Positions 48,883 through 63,258 are shown, numbered from the stretch's first letter. The stretch: 64,000 bases of DNA from Pseudorasbora parva (GCF_024679245.1 NC_090191.1:43260524-43324523), one strand, 5' to 3'. Program-made: numbers and translations. The notes: generated from the sequence alone by a model not told the origin.

Positions 48883-50360
48883 GTGGTCTGTCTGAGGGTT
48901 TGTCTTGTGGAGAATCTGAGGTTGAATACCGCTCTTTCTTGTACTAAATCTTAAGTTTCACTGGTTTTGGCCAAATGAAAAAGACATGTACTCCAAAAAA
49001 AGCAGGATGATTGTGGAAGCAGCAGTGGCTCAGTGGTCTGTGCAAAGCTCTGTCATGTGGAGGATCTGGGTTCAAGCCCCGCTCTTTCTTGTGAAAATCT
49101 CAAGTTTCACTGGTTTTATCCCAATAAAAAAGACATGCCCCCCCCCCAAAAAGCGGCATGAGTGTGGTCGTGCCAGTGGCTTAGTGGTCTATGCAAAGCA
49201 CTGTCATGAGGGGAATCTGGGTTCGAGTCGACCTCTTTCTTGTGAAAATCTTAAGTTTCACTGGTTTTGTCCCAATAAAAAAGACATGGCCCCTAAAAAA
49301 AAAAGGTTCGTTGTAAAGCTGCAGTGGCTCAGTGGTCTATGCAAAGCTCTATCATGCGGCGACTCTGGGTTCAAGCCCCGCTCTCTCTTGTGAAAATCTT
49401 AAGTTTCACTGGTTTTGTTCCAATAAAAAAGACATGTACCCCAAAAAAAGGAGGTTAAGTGTGGAATGTCCAGTGGCTCAGTGGTCTATGCAAAGCGCTA
49501 TCACGTGGAGAATCTGAGTTCGAGTCCCGGTCTTTCTTGTGAAAATCTCAAGTTTCACTGGTTTTGTCCCAATAAAAAAGACATACCCCCCCAAAAAAGC
49601 ACACCTATCGTGCAATCTCCAGTGGCCCAGTGGTCTATGCAAAGCTCTATCATGTGGAGGCTCTGGGTTCAAGCCCTGCTCTTTCTTGTGAAAATCTCAA
49701 GTTTCACTGGTTTTGTCCCAATAAAAAAGACATGCCCTCCCAAAAAAAAGCAAGATGAGTGTGGAAGCTACAGTGGCTCAGTAGTCTATGCAAAGCTCTA
49801 TCATGTGGAGGATCTGGGTTCGAGTCCCGCTATTTCTTGTAAAAAATCTTAAGTTTCACTGGTTTTGTCCCAAAAAAAAGACATGTCCCCCAAAAATGAA
49901 GGCTGTGTGCTGAAACTCCAGTGGCTCAGTGGTCTATGCAAAGCTCTGTCATGTGGAGGATCTGGGTTCGAGTCCCGCTCTTTCTTGTAAAAAATCTTAA
50001 GTTTCACAGGTTTTGTCCCAATAAAAAAAGACATGGCCCCTAAAAAATGGCTGCTTGCGGAAGCAGCAGTGGCTCAGTGGTCTATGCAAAGCTCTGTCAT
50101 GTGGAGGCTCTGGGTTCAAGCCCCGCTCATTCTTGTGAAAATCTCAAGTTTCACTGGTTTTGTCCCAATAAAAAAGACATGCCCCCCCCAAAAAAGCAGG
50201 ATGAGTGTGGAAGTGCCAGTGGCTCAGTGGTCTATGCAAAGCACTATCATGTGGGGAATCTGGGTTCGAATCCAGCTCTTTCTTGTGAAAATCTCAAGTT
50301 TCACTGGTTTTGTCCCAATAAAAAAGACATGCCCCCCAAAAAAACCAGGTTGAGTGTGGA
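48883..50360 (+). repeat. tRNA-derived monomer array, unit 2 (9 copies plus one degenerate)
   Basis: Same monomers as unit 1, one fewer. Confidence 0.9.
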
Positions 50361-50435
50361 AGTGCCAGTGGCTCAGTGGTATGAGCATGACCTCTCCAGT
50401 CGAGAGGTTCCCGGTTCGAAACCGGCCTGGTCACT
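50361..50435 (+). pseudogene. tRNA-like sequence, plus strand, unit 2
   Basis: Identical to 46611-46685. Confidence 0.7.
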
Positions 50436-50786
50436 GAAGCGTGGTTGCGTTGAGGATCTGAGATGGGCTGTGGCAGGAGCTCCGGATCCAGACAGGAGGA
50501 TGAGAGAAGGAAGGACACGAAGGGGGGAGATAATATCCAATACTCCTCCCCCTGGGGATTTCTGGGACCATAACCAGCAGCGGTTATCTATTGCCGCAAG
50601 ATGTCGACTTATATAAAAAAATATCCATTCTCCAGACTAAGTCGACAATTATCCAGCTGTTTTTTGGATAACCAGCTGCTCTCCTGTGGTCTCAATCCAG
50701 ACTCCTCCTCGTTTCTCCATCGGCTCCTCAGCATCTCTCCATCGGCTCCCCAGCATCTCTCCATCCACCGCTCCTTCATTTCTTGG

Positions 50787-51239
50787 AGATCTGACCGGGA
50801 TTCGAACCGGCAACCTCTGAACCATGAGGCAGCGCTCATACCAGTGAGCCACAGATCTCTTGTCTTTACCATTGCTGGAACTTATATTTCACCTTTAACC
50901 GCACGTGATCATTGGTTTCACAATAAAGCGTTTAAAGTTGAGGATCATTCCAACAGGCGAAGGCAAGATTTGAACCCACGTCTCTAACGCAGCCTCACAC
51001 ACAGAGAACATGTGTTTGACCACTAGACCATCACAGCTCAGTAAACTTCGGCAGATATAACACCCATTAGTCGGATTTGAACACAGGACACTGTGATTAA
51101 AACACAACTCTTTATCTCCAGAGTCACTGATGAATGTTTTGAGCTCGAGTAAATCAAGACGTACCGACGCAAATGTGCGATTCGAACCAAAGCTTTCGTG
51201 CACGAAAGTCAAACGATCATCCTCTGAGCCACGGAGTTT
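50787..51239 (-). pseudogene. minus-strand tRNA-like cluster A-D, unit 2
   Basis: Copy of 47037-47489 with a few single-base changes. Confidence 0.6.
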
Positions 51240-51861
51240 GGGAAGATGATTTGCAAGGATTTGTACCGTAATTATACTTCAATCTTATTATCTGGTTTTA
51301 CAAAACCATCTGTTTAAATTAAGCTGCTCTTTATAAAAAACTTGTTGTAATCATGGAAGGAAACAGCTTCGTTTTTTTGCCAAGATAACTTGACAGTCAA
51401 GATTGTTACTGCTCCTTCTGGTGACGATTTGAGTGAATGACACAAGTCTAATGAGCTTAAATGCGCTACACTTCTCTAAGAGGGTGAGAGCCGAAAAACA
51501 CATGAATTGCCAATAATAAACTATTTACTTTATGTTCTGCCCTCTGTTCAAACAACTATATTCGAAAAGAAGTCATTAAAGTTAATCTGGTGGCACACTC
51601 TACAAAGATTCATGTGAATAACTTCCCAAAAAACCCACAGCATCTAATGAACTTTGAAGAAATTCTCCCTCATGTGGTGATTTGGGTGAATTACAAATCG
51701 AGTCTAATGATCTTAAATGTACTATCCTTCTGCAAGAGGGTGAGAGCAGAAGAATGTATTCATAACATGAAGAGCCAATCAGATCTGTTTACAATGCCCA
51801 TCTGCAAATTGAGTCTAAGGAACTTAAAAGAGTCATTAGACTCGGTTTGCATCGGTGTAAT

Positions 51862-52390
51862 TCACTCAAATCACCACAGGAGGGAGAAACTCTTTTAGGT
51901 TCGTTAGACTAGATTTGCAATTCACTCAAATCACCACAGGAGGGCGAAACTCTTTTAGGTTCGTTAGACTAGATTTGCAATTCACTCAAATCACCACAGG
52001 AGGGCGAAACTCTTTTAGGTTCGTTAGACTAGATTTGTAATTCACTCAAGTCACCACAGGAGGGCGAAACTCTTTTAAGTTCGTTAGACTAGATTTGTAA
52101 TTCACTTAAGTCACCACAGGAGGGCGAAACTCTTTTAAGTTCGTTAGACTAGATTTTTAATTCACTCAAGTCACCACAGTAGGTGAAACTCTTTTAAGTT
52201 CATTTGACTAGATTTGTAATTCACTCAAGTCACCACAGGAGGGCGAAACTCCTTTAAGTTCGTTAGACTAGATTTGTAATTCACTCAATTCACCACAGGA
52301 GGGCGAAACTCTTTTAAGTTCGTTAGACTAGATTTTTAATTCAGTCAAGTCACCACAGTAGGTGAAACTCTTTTAAGTTCATTTGACTCA
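51862..52390. repeat. 60-bp minisatellite, unit 3
   Basis: Matches block 2 nearly base for base. Confidence 0.95.
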
Positions 52391-52632
52391 GTTTGCAGAT
52401 AGACATTGTTAATAGATCTGATTGGCTCTTCATGTTAAATTACGTTTTGAGTATATTCTTCTGCTCTCACCCTCTTGCAGAAGGATGGTACATTTAACAG
52501 CATTAGACTTGATTTGTAGGTCACTCAAGTCACCACATGAGGGTGAAAGTATTTTAAGTTCAATATAAAATGCGGTCAATTTCCTTTTCCCCATAACTCC
52601 CCCAAAAAATAAGGCTAGACTGTAAAAGGTCA

Positions 52633-55008
52633 GTGGTCTGTCTGAGGGTTTGTCTTGTGGAGAATCTGAGGTTGAATACCGCTCTTTCTTGTACTAAATC
52701 TTAAGTTTCACTGGTTTTGGCCAAATGAAAAAGACATGTACTCCAAAAAAAGCAGGATGCTTGTGGAAGCAGCAGTGGCTCAGTGGTCTGTGCAAAGCTC
52801 TGTCATGTGGAGGATCTGGGTTCAAGCCCCGCTCTTTCTTGTGAAAATCTCAAGTTTCACTGGTTTTATCCCAATAAAAAAGACATGCCCCCCCCCAAAA
52901 AAGCGGCATGAGTGTGGTCGTGCCAGTGGCTTAGTGGTCTATGCAAAGCACTGTCATGAGGGGAATCTGGGTTCGAGTCGACCTCTTTCTTGTGAAAATC
53001 TTAAGTTTCACTGGTTTTGTCCCAATAAAAAAGACATGGCCCCTAAAAAAAAAAAGGTTCGTTGTAAAGCTGCAGTGGCTCAGTGGTCTATGCAAAGCTC
53101 TATCATGCGGCGGCTCTGGGTTCAAGCCCCGCTCTCTCTTGTGAAAATCTTAAGTTTCACTGGTTTTGTTCCAATAAAAAAGACATGTACCCCAAAAAAA
53201 GGAGGTTAAGTGTGGAATGTCCAGTGGCTCAGTGGTCTATGCAAAGCGCTATCACGTGGAGAATCTGAGTTCGAGTCCCGGTCTTTCTTGTGAAAATCTC
53301 AAGTTTCACTGGTTTTGTCCCAATAAAAAAGACATACCCCCCCAAAAAAGCACACCTATCGTGCAATCTCCAGTGGCCCAGTGGTCTATGCAAAGCTCTA
53401 TCATGTGGAGGATCTGGGTTCGAGTCCCGCTATTTCTTGTGAAAATCTCAAGTTTCACTGGTTTTGTCCCAATAAAAAAGACATACCCCCCCAAAAAAGC
53501 ACGCCTATCGTGCAATCTCCAGTGGCCCAGTGGTCTATGCAAAGCTCTGTCATGTGGAGGCTCTGGGTTCAAGCCCCGCTCTCTCTTGTGAAAATCTTAA
53601 GTTTCACTGGTTTTGTTCCAATAAAAAAGACATGTACCCCAAAAAAAGGAGGTTAAGTGTGGAATGTCCAGTGGCTCAGTGGTCTATGCAAAGCGCTATC
53701 ACGTGGAGAATCTGAGTTCGAGTCCCGGTCTTTCTTGTGAAAATCTCAAGTTTCACTGGTTTTGTCCCAATAAAAAAGACATACCCCCCCAAAAAAGCAC
53801 ACCTATCGTGCAATCTCCAGTGGCCCAGTGGTCTATGCAAAGCTCTATCATGTGGAGGCTCTGGGTTCAAGCCCTGCTCTTTCTTGTGAAAATCTCAAGT
53901 TTCACTGGTTTTGTCCCAATAAAAAAGACATGCCCTCCCAAAAAAAAGCAAGATGAGTGTGGAAGCTGCAGTGGCTCAGTGGTCTATGCAAAGCTCTATC
54001 ATGTGGAGGATCTGGGTTCGAGTCCCGCTATTTCTTGTAAAAAATCTTAAGTTTCACTGGTTTTGTCCCAAAAAAAAAGACATGTCCCCCATAAATGAAG
54101 GCTGTGTGCTGAAACTCCAGTGGCTCAGTGGTCTATGCAAAGCTCTGTCATGTGGAGGATCTGGGTTCGAGTCCCGCTCTTTCTTGTAAAAAATCTTAAG
54201 TTTCACAGGTTTTTTCCCAATAAAAAAAGACATGGCCCCTAAAAAATGGCTGCTTGCGGAAGCAGCAGTGGCTCAGTGGTCTATGCAAAGCTCTGTCATG
54301 TGGAGGCTCTGGGTTCAAGCCCCGCTCTTTCTTGTGAAAATCTCAAGTTTCACTGGTTTTGTCCCAATAAAAAAGACATGCCCCCCCAAAAAAAGCAGGA
54401 TGAGTGTGGAAGCTGCAGTGGCTCAGTGGTCTATGTAAAGCTCTATCACGTGGAGAATCTGGGTTCGAGTCCTGGTCTTTCTTGTGAAAATCTCAAGTTA
54501 CACTGGTTTTGTCCCAATAAAAAAGACATGCCCTCCCAAAAAAAAGCAAGATGAGTGTGGAAGCTACAGTGGCTCAGTAGTCTATGCAAAGCTCTATCAT
54601 GTGGAGGATCTGGGTTCGAGTCCCGCTATTTCTTGTAAAAAATCTTAAGTTTCACTGGTTTTGTCCCAAAAAAAAGACATGTCCCCCAAAAATGAAGGCT
54701 GTGTGCTGAAACTCCAGTGGCTCAGTGGTCTATGCAAAGCTCTGTCATGTGGAGGATCTGGGTTCGAGTCCCGCTCTTTCTTGTGAAAATCTCAAGTTTC
54801 ACTGGTTTTGTCCCAATAAAAAAGACATGCCCCCCCCAAAAAAGCAGGATGAGTGTGGAAGTGCCAGTGGCTCAGTGGTCTATGCAAAGCACTATCATGT
54901 GGGGAATCTGGGTTCGAATCCAGCTCTTTCTTGTGAAAATCTCAAGTTTCACTGGTTTTGTCCCAATAAAAAAGACATGCCCCCCAAAAAAACCAGGTTG
55001 AGTGTGGA
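52633..55008 (+). repeat. tRNA-derived monomer array, unit 3 (15 copies plus one degenerate)
   Basis: Six more monomers than unit 2. The extra length (898 bp) equals six monomers. Added blocks are near-copies of neighbouring monomers (53217-53340 and 53664-53790 match). Confidence 0.9.
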
Positions 55009-55083
55009 AGTGCCAGTGGCTCAGTGGTATGAGCATGACCTCTCCAGTCGAGAGGTTCCCGGTTCGAAACCGGCCTGGTCACT
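55009..55083 (+). pseudogene. tRNA-like sequence, plus strand, unit 3
   Basis: Identical to 46611-46685. Confidence 0.7.
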
Positions 55084-55434
55084 GAAGCGTGGTTGCGTTG
55101 AGGATCTGAGATGGGCTGTGGCAGGAGCTCCGGATCCAGACAGGAGGATGAGAGAAGGAAGGACACGAAGGGGGGAGATAATATCCAATACTCCTCCCCC
55201 TGGGGATTTCTGGGACCATAACCAGCAGCGGTTATCTATTGCCGCAAGATGTCGACTTATATAAAAAAATATCCATTCTCCAGACTAAGTCGACAATTAT
55301 CCAGCTGTTTTTTGGATAACCAGCTGCTCTCCTGTGGTCTCAACCCAGACTCCTCCTCGTTTCTCCATCGGCTCCTCAGCATCTCTCCATCGGCTCCCCA
55401 GCATCTCTCCATCCACTGCTCCTTCATTTCTTGG

Positions 55435-55887
55435 AGATCTGACCGGGATTCGAACCGGCAACCTCTGAACCATGAGGCAGCGCTCATACCAGTGAGCCAC
55501 AGATCTCTTGTCTTTACCATTGCTGGAACTTATATTTCACCTTTAACCGCACGTGATCATTGGTTTCACAATAAAGCGTTTAAAGTTGAGGATCATTCCA
55601 ACAGGCGAAGGCAAGATTTGAACCCACGTCTCTAACGCAGCCTCACACACAGAGAACATGTGTTTGACCACTAGACCATCACAGCTCAGTAAACTTCGGC
55701 AGATATAACACCCATTAGTCGGATTTGAACACAGGACACTGTGATTAAAACACAACTCTTTATCTCCAGAGTCACTGATGAATGTTTTGAGCTCGAGTAA
55801 ATCAAGACGTACCGACGCAAATGTGGGATTCGAACCAAAGCTTTCGTGCACGAAAGTCAAACGATCATCCTCTGAGCCACGGAGTTT
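55435..55887 (-). pseudogene. minus-strand tRNA-like cluster A-D, unit 3
   Basis: Copy of 47037-47489. Confidence 0.6.
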
Positions 55888-56509
55888 GGGAAGATGATTT
55901 GCAAGGATTTGTACCGTAATTATACTTCAATCTTATTATCTGGTTTTACAAAACCATCTGTTTAAATTAAGCTGCTCTTTATAAAAAACTTGTTGTAATC
56001 ATGGAAGGAAACAGCTTCGTTTTTTTGCCAAGATAACTTGACAGTCAAGATTGTTACTGCTCCTTCTGGTGACGATTTGAGTGAATGACACAAGTCTAAT
56101 GAGCTTAAATGCGCTACACTTCTCTAAGAGGGTGAGAGCCGAAAAACACATGAATTGCCAATAATAAACTATTTACTTTATGTTCTGCCCTCTGTTCAAA
56201 CAACTATATTCGAAAAGAAGTCATTAAAGTTAATCTGGTGGCACACTCTACAAAGATTCATGTGAATAACTTCCCAAAAAACCCACAGCATCTAATGAAC
56301 TTTGAAGAAATTCTCCCTCATGTGGTGATTTGGGTGAATTACAAATCGAGTCTAATGATCTTAAATGTACTATCCTTCTGCAAGAGGGTGAGAGCAGAAG
56401 AATGTATTCATAACATGAAGAGCCAATCAGATCTGTTTACAATGCCCATCTGCAAATTGAGTCTAAGGAACTTAAAAGAGTCATTAGACTCGGTTTGCAT
56501 CGGTGTAAT

Positions 56510-57038
56510 TCACTCAAATCACCACAGGAGGGAGAAACTCTTTTAGGTTCGTTAGACTAGATTTGCAATTCACTCAAATCACCACAGGAGGGCGAAACTC
56601 TTTTAGGTTCGTTAGACTAGATTTGCAATTCACTCAAATCACCACAGGAGGGCGAAACTCTTTTAGGTTCGTTAGACTAGATTTGTAATTCACTCAAGTC
56701 ACCACAGGAGGGCGAAACTCTTTTAAGTTCGTTAGACTAGATTTGTAATTCACTTAAGTCACCACAGGAGGGCGAAACTCTTTTAAGTTCGTTAGACTAG
56801 ATTTTTAATTCACTCAAGTCACCACAGTAGGTGAAACTCTTTTAAGTTCATTTGACTAGATTTGTAATTCACTCAAGTCACCACAGGAGGGCGAAACTCC
56901 TTTAAGTTCGTTAGACTAGATTTGTAATTCACTCAATTCACCACAGGAGGGCGAAACTCTTTTAAGTTCGTTAGACTAGATTTTTAATTCAGTCAAGTCA
57001 CCACAGGAGGTGAAACTCTTTTAAGTTCATTTGACTCA
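56510..57038. repeat. 60-bp minisatellite, unit 4
   Basis: Matches block 2. Confidence 0.95.
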
Positions 57039-57280
57039 GTTTGCAGATAGACATTGTTAATAGATCTGATTGGCTCTTCATGTTAAATTACGTTTTGAGT
57101 ATATTCTTCTGCTCTCACCCTCTTGCAGAAGGATGGTACATTTAACAGCATTAGACTTGATTTGTAGTTCACTCAAGTCACCACATGAGGGTGAAAGTAT
57201 TTTAAGTTCAATATATAATGCGGTCAATTTCCTTTTCCCCATAACTCCCCAAAAAAATAAGGCTAGACTGTAAAAGGTCA

Positions 57281-58759
57281 GTGGTCTGTCTGAGGGTTTG
57301 TCTTGTGGAGAATCTGAGGTTGAATACCGCTCTTTCTTGTACTAAATCTTAAGTTTCACTGGTTTTGGCCAAATGAAAAAGACATGTACTCCAAAAAAAG
57401 CAGGATGCTTGTGGAAGCAGCAGTGGCTCAGTGGTCTGTGCAAAGCTCTGTCATGTGGAGGATCTGGGTTCAAGCCCCGCTCTTTCTTGTGAAAATCTCA
57501 AGTTTCACTGGTTTTATCCCAATAAAAAAGACATGCCCCCCCCCCAAAAAGCGGCATGAGTGTGGTCGTGCCAGTGGCTTAGTGGTCTATGCAAAGCACT
57601 GTCATGAGGGGAATCTGGGTTCGAGTCGACCTCTTTCTTGTGAAAATCTTAAGTTTCACTGGTTTTGTCCCAATAAAAAAGACATGGCCCCTAAAAAAAA
57701 AAGGTTCGTTGTAAAGCTGCAGTGGCTCAGTGGTCTATGCAAAGCTCTATCATGCGGCGACTCTGGGTTCAAGCCCCGCTCTCTCTTGTGAAAATCTTAA
57801 GTTTCACTGGTTTTGTTCCAATAAAAAAGACATGTACCCCAAAAAAAGGAGGTTAAGTGTGGAATGTCCAGTGGCTCAGTGGTCTATGCAAAGCGCTATC
57901 ACGTGGAGAATCTGAGTTCGAGTCCCGGTCTTTCTTGTGAAAATCTCAAGTTTCACTGGTTTTGTCCCAATAAAAAAGACATACCCCCCCAAAAAAGCAC
58001 ACCTATCGTGCAATCTCCAGTGGCCCAGTGGTCTATGCAAAGCTCTATCATGTGGAGGCTCTGGGTTCAAGCCCTGCTCTTTCTTGTGAAAATCTCAAGT
58101 TTCACTGGTTTTGTCCCAATAAAAAAGACATGCCCTCCCAAAAAAAAGCAAGATGAGTGTGGAAGCTGCAGTGGCTCAGTGGTCTATGCAAAGCTCTATC
58201 ATGTGGAGGATCTGGGTTCGAGTCCCGCTATTTCTTGTAAAAAATCTTAAGTTTCACTGGTTTTGTCCCAAAAAAAAAGACATGTCCCCCAAAAATGAAG
58301 GCTGTGTGCTGAAACTCCAGTGGCTCAGTGGTCTATGCAAAGCTCTGTCATGTGGAGGATCTGGGTTTGAGTCCCGCTCTTTCTTGTAAAAAATCTTAAG
58401 TTTCACAGGTTTTTTCCCAATAAAAAAAGACATGGCCCCTAAAAAATGGCTGCTTGCGGAAGCAGCAGTGGCTCAGTGGTCTATGCAAATCTCTGTCATG
58501 TGGAGGCTCTGGGTTCAAGCCCCGCTCTTTCTTGTGAAAATCTCAAGTTTCACTGGTTTTGTCCCAATAAAAAAGACATGCCCCCCCAAAAAAAGCAGGA
58601 TGAGTGTGGAAGCTGCAGTGGCTCAGTGGTCTATGTAAAGCTCTATCACGTGGAGAATCTGGGTTCGAGTCCTGGTCTTTCTTGTGAAAATCTCAAGTTT
58701 CACTGGTTTTGTCCCAATAAAAAAGACATGCCCCCCAAAAAAACCAGGTTGAGTGTGGA
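57281..58759 (+). repeat. tRNA-derived monomer array, unit 4 (9 copies plus one degenerate)
   Basis: Nine full monomers as in unit 2, but the last ones differ in order, so unit 4 is not a simple copy of unit 2. Confidence 0.9.
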
Positions 58760-58834
58760 AGTGCCAGTGGCTCAGTGGTATGAGCATGACCTCTCCAGTC
58801 GAGAGGTTCCCGGTTCGAAACCGGCCTGGTCACT
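58760..58834 (+). pseudogene. tRNA-like sequence, plus strand, unit 4
   Basis: Identical to 46611-46685. Confidence 0.7.
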
Positions 58835-59185
58835 GAAGCGTGGTTGCGTTGAGGATCTGAGATGGGCTGTGGCAGGAGCTCCGGATCCAGACAGGAGGAT
58901 GAGAGAAGGAAGGACACGAAGGGGGGAGATAATATCCAATACTCCTCCCCCTGGGGATTTCTGGGACCATAACCAGCAGCGGTTATCTATTGCCGCAAGA
59001 TGTCGACTTATATAAAAAAATATCCATTCTCCAGACTAAGTCGACAATTATCCAGCTGTTTTTTGGATAACCAGCTGCTCTCCTGTGGTCTCAACCCAGA
59101 CTCCTCCTCGTTTCTCCATCGGCTCCTCAGCATCTCTCCATCGGCTCCCCAGCATCTCTCCATCCACCGCTCCTTCATTTCTTGG

Positions 59186-59638
59186 AGATCTGACCGGGAT
59201 TCGAACCGGCAACCTCTGAACCATGAGGCAGCGCTCATACCAGTGAGCCACAGATCTCTTGTCTTTACCATTGCTGGAACTTATATTTCACCTTTAACCG
59301 CACGTGATCATTGGTTTCACAATAAAGCGTTTAAAGTTGAGGATCATTCCAACAGGCGAAGGCAAGATTTGAACCCACGTCTCTAACGCAGCCTCACACA
59401 CAGAGAACATGTGTTTGACCACTAGACCATCACAGCTCAGTAAACTTCGGCAGATATAACACCCATTAGTCGGATTTGAACACAGGACACTGTGATTAAA
59501 ACACAACTCTTTATCTCCAGAGTCACTGATGAATGTTTTGAGCTCGAGTAAATCAAGACGTACCGACGCAAATGTGGGATTCGAACCAAAGCTTTCGTGC
59601 ACGAAAGTCAAACGATCATCCTCTGAGCCACGGAGTTT
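59186..59638 (-). pseudogene. minus-strand tRNA-like cluster A-D, unit 4
   Basis: Copy of 47037-47489. Confidence 0.6.
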
Positions 59639-60260
59639 GGGAAGATGATTTGCAAGGATTTGTACCGTAATTATACTTCAATCTTATTATCTGGTTTTAC
59701 AAAACCATCTGTTTAAATTAAGCTGCTCTTTATAAAAAACTTGTTGTAATCATGGAAGGAAACAGCTTCGTTTTTTTGCCAAGATAACTTGACAGTCAAG
59801 ATTGTTACTGCTCCTTCTGGTGACGATTTGAGTGAATGACACAAGTCTAATGAGCTTAAATGCGCTACACTTCTCTAAGAGGGTGAGAGCCGAAAAACAC
59901 ATGAATTGCCAATAATAAACTATTTACTTTATGTTCTGCCCTCTGTTCAAACAACTATATTCGAAAAGAAGTCATTAAAGTTAATCTGGTGGCACACTCT
60001 ACAAAGATTCATGTGAATAACTTCCCAAAAAACCCACAGCATCTAATGAACTTTGAAGAAATTCTCCCTCATGTGGTGATTTGGGTGAATTACAAATCGA
60101 GTCTAATGATCTTAAATGTACTATCCTTCTGCAAGAGGGTGAGAGCAGAAGAATGTATTCATAACATGAAGAGCCAATCAGATCTGTTTACAATGCCCAT
60201 CTGCAAATTGAGTCTAAGGAACTTAAAAGAGTCATTAGACTCGGTTTGCATCGGTGTAAT

Positions 60261-60789
60261 TCACTCAAATCACCACAGGAGGGAGAAACTCTTTTAGGTT
60301 CGTTAGACTAGATTTGCAATTCACTCAAATCACCACAGGAGGGCGAAACTCTTTTAGGTTCGTTAGACTAGATTTGCAATTCACTCAAATCACCACAGGA
60401 GGGCGAAACTCTTTTAGGTTCGTTAGACTAGATTTGTAATTCACTCAAGTCACCACAGGAGGGCGAAACTCTTTTAAGTTCGTTAGACTAGATTTGTAAT
60501 TCACTTAAGTCACCACAGGAGGGCGAAACTCTTTTAAGTTCGTTAGACTAGATTTTTAATTCACTCAAGTCACCACAGTAGGTGAAACTCTTTTAAGTTC
60601 ATTTGACTAGATTTGTAATTCACTCAAGTCACCACAGGAGGGCGAAACTCCTTTAAGTTCGTTAGACTAGATTTGTAATTCACTCAATTCACCACAGGAG
60701 GGCGAAACTCTTTTAAGTTCGTTAGACTAGATTTTTAATTCAGTCAAGTCACCACAGGAGGTGAAACTCTTTTAAGTTCATTTGACTCA
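60261..60789. repeat. 60-bp minisatellite, unit 5
   Basis: Matches block 2. Confidence 0.95.
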
Positions 60790-61031
60790 GTTTGCAGATA
60801 GACATTGTTAATAGATCTGATTGGCTCTTCATGTTAAATTACGTTTTGAGTATATTCTTCTGCTCTCACCCTCTTGCAGAAGGATGGTACATTTAACAGC
60901 ATTAGACTTGATTTGTAGTTCACTCAAGTCACCACATGAGGGTGAAAGTATTTTAAGTTCAATATATAATGCGGTCAATTTCCTTTTCCCCATAACTCCC
61001 CAAAAAAATAAGGCTAGACTGTAAAAGGTCA

Positions 61032-63258
61032 GTGGTCTGTCTGAGGGTTTGTCTTGTGGAGAATCTGAGGTTGAATACCGCTCTTTCTTGTACTAAATCT
61101 TAAGTTTCACTGGTTTTGGCCAAATGAAAAAGACATGTACTCCAAAAAAAGCAGGATGCTTGTGGAAGCAGCAGTGGCTCAGTGGTCTGTGCAAAGCTCT
61201 GTCATGTGGAGGATCTGGGTTCAAGCCCCGCTCTTTCTTGTGAAAATCTCAAGTTTCACTGGTTTTATCCCAATAAAAAAGACATGCCCCCCCCCCAAAA
61301 AGCGGCATGAGTGTGGTCGTGCCAGTGGCTTAGTGGTCTATGCAAAGCACTGTCATGAGGGGAATCTGGGTTCGAGTCGACCTCTTTCTTGTGAAAATCT
61401 TAAGTTTCACTGGTTTTGTCCCAATAAAAAAGACATGGCCCCTAAAAAAAAAAGGTTCGTTGTAAAGCTGCAGTGGCTCAGTGGTCTATGCAAAGCTCTA
61501 TCATGCGGCGACTCTGGGTTCAAGCCCCGCTCTCTCTTGTGAAAATCTTAAGTTTCACTGGTTTTGTTCCAATAAAAAAGACATGTACCCCAAAAAAAGG
61601 AGGTTAAGTGTGGAATGTCCAGTGGCTCAGTGGTCTATGCAAAGCGCTATCACGTGGAGAATCTGAGTTCGAGTCCCGGTCTTTCTTGTGAAAATCTCAA
61701 GTTTCACTGGTTTTGTCCCAATAAAAAAGACATACCCCCCCAAAAAAGCACACCTATCGTGCAATCTCCAGTGGCCCAGTGGTCTATGCAAAGCTCTATC
61801 ATGTGGAGGCTCTGGGTTCAAGCCCTGCTCTTTCTTGTGAAAATCTCAAGTTTCACTGGTTTTGTCCCAATAAAAAAGACATGCCCTCCCAAAAAAAAGC
61901 AAGATGAGTGTGGAAGCTGCAGTGGCTCAGTGGTCTATGCAAAGCTCTATCATGTGGAGGATCTGGGTTCGAGTCCCGCTATTTCTTGTAAAAAATCTTA
62001 AGTTTCACTGGTTTTGTCCCAAAAAAAAAGACATGTCCCCCAAAAATGAAGGCTGTGTGCTGAAACTCCAGTGGCTCAGTGGTCTATGCAAAGCTCTGTC
62101 ATGTGGAGGATCTGGGTTTGAGTCCCGCTCTTTCTTGTAAAAAATCTTAAGTTTCACAGGTTTTTTCCCAATAAAAAAAGACATGGCCCCTTAAAAATGG
62201 CTGCTTGCGGAAGCAGCAGTGGCTCAGTGGTCTATGCAAATCTCTGTCATGTGGAGGCTCTGGGTTCAAGCCCCGCTCTTTCTTGTGAAAATCTCAAGTT
62301 TCACTGGTTTTGTCCCAATAAAAAAGACATGCCCCCCCAAAAAAAGCAGGATGAGTGTGGAAGCTGCAGTGGCTCAGTGGTCTATGTAAAGCTCTATCAC
62401 GTGGAGAATCTGGGTTCGAGTCCTGGTCTTTCTTGTGAAAATCTCAAGTTACACTGGTTTTGTCCCAATAAAAAAGACATGCCCCCCCAAAAAAAGCAGG
62501 ATGAGTGTGGAAGCTGCAGTGGCTCAGTGGTCTATGTAAAGCTCTATCACGTGGAGAATCTGGGTTCGAGTCCTGGTCTTTCTTGTGAAAATCTCAAGTT
62601 TCACTGGTTTTGTCCCAATAAAAAAGACATGCCCTCCCAAAAAAAAGCAAGATGAGTGTGGAAGCTACAGTGGCTCAGTAGTCTATGCAAAGCTCTATCA
62701 TGTGGAGGATCTGGGTTCGAGTCCCGCTATTTCTTGTAAAAAATCTTAAGTTTCACTGGTTTTGTCCCAAAAAAAAGACATGTCCCCCAAAAATGAAGGC
62801 TGTGTGCTGAAACTCCAGTGGCTCAGTGGTCTATGCAAAGCTCTGTCATGTGGAGGATCTGGGTTCGAGTCCCGCTCTTTCTTGTAAAAAATCTTAAGTT
62901 TCACAGGTTTTGTCCCAATAAAAAAAGACATGGCCCCTAAAAAATGGCTGCTTGCGGAAGCAGCAGTGGCTCAGTGGTCTATGCAAAGCTCTGTCATGTG
63001 GAGGCTCTGGGTTCAAGCCCCGCTCATTCTTGTGAAAATCTCAAGTTTCACTGGTTTTGTCCCAATAAAAAAGACATGCCCCCCCCAAAAAAAGCAGGAT
63101 GAGTGTGGAAGTGCCAGTGGCTCAGTGGTCTATGCAAAGCACTATCATGTGGGGAATCTGGGTTCGAATCCAGCTCTTTCTTGTGAAAATCTCAAGTTTC
63201 ACTGGTTTTGTCCCAATAAAAAAGACATGCCCCCCAAAAAAACCAGGTTGAGTGTGGA
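61032..63258 (+). repeat. tRNA-derived monomer array, unit 5 (14 copies plus one degenerate)
   Basis: Five more monomers than unit 4. 62335-62480 and 62485-62630 are adjacent near-identical monomers, a very recent duplication. Confidence 0.9.
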
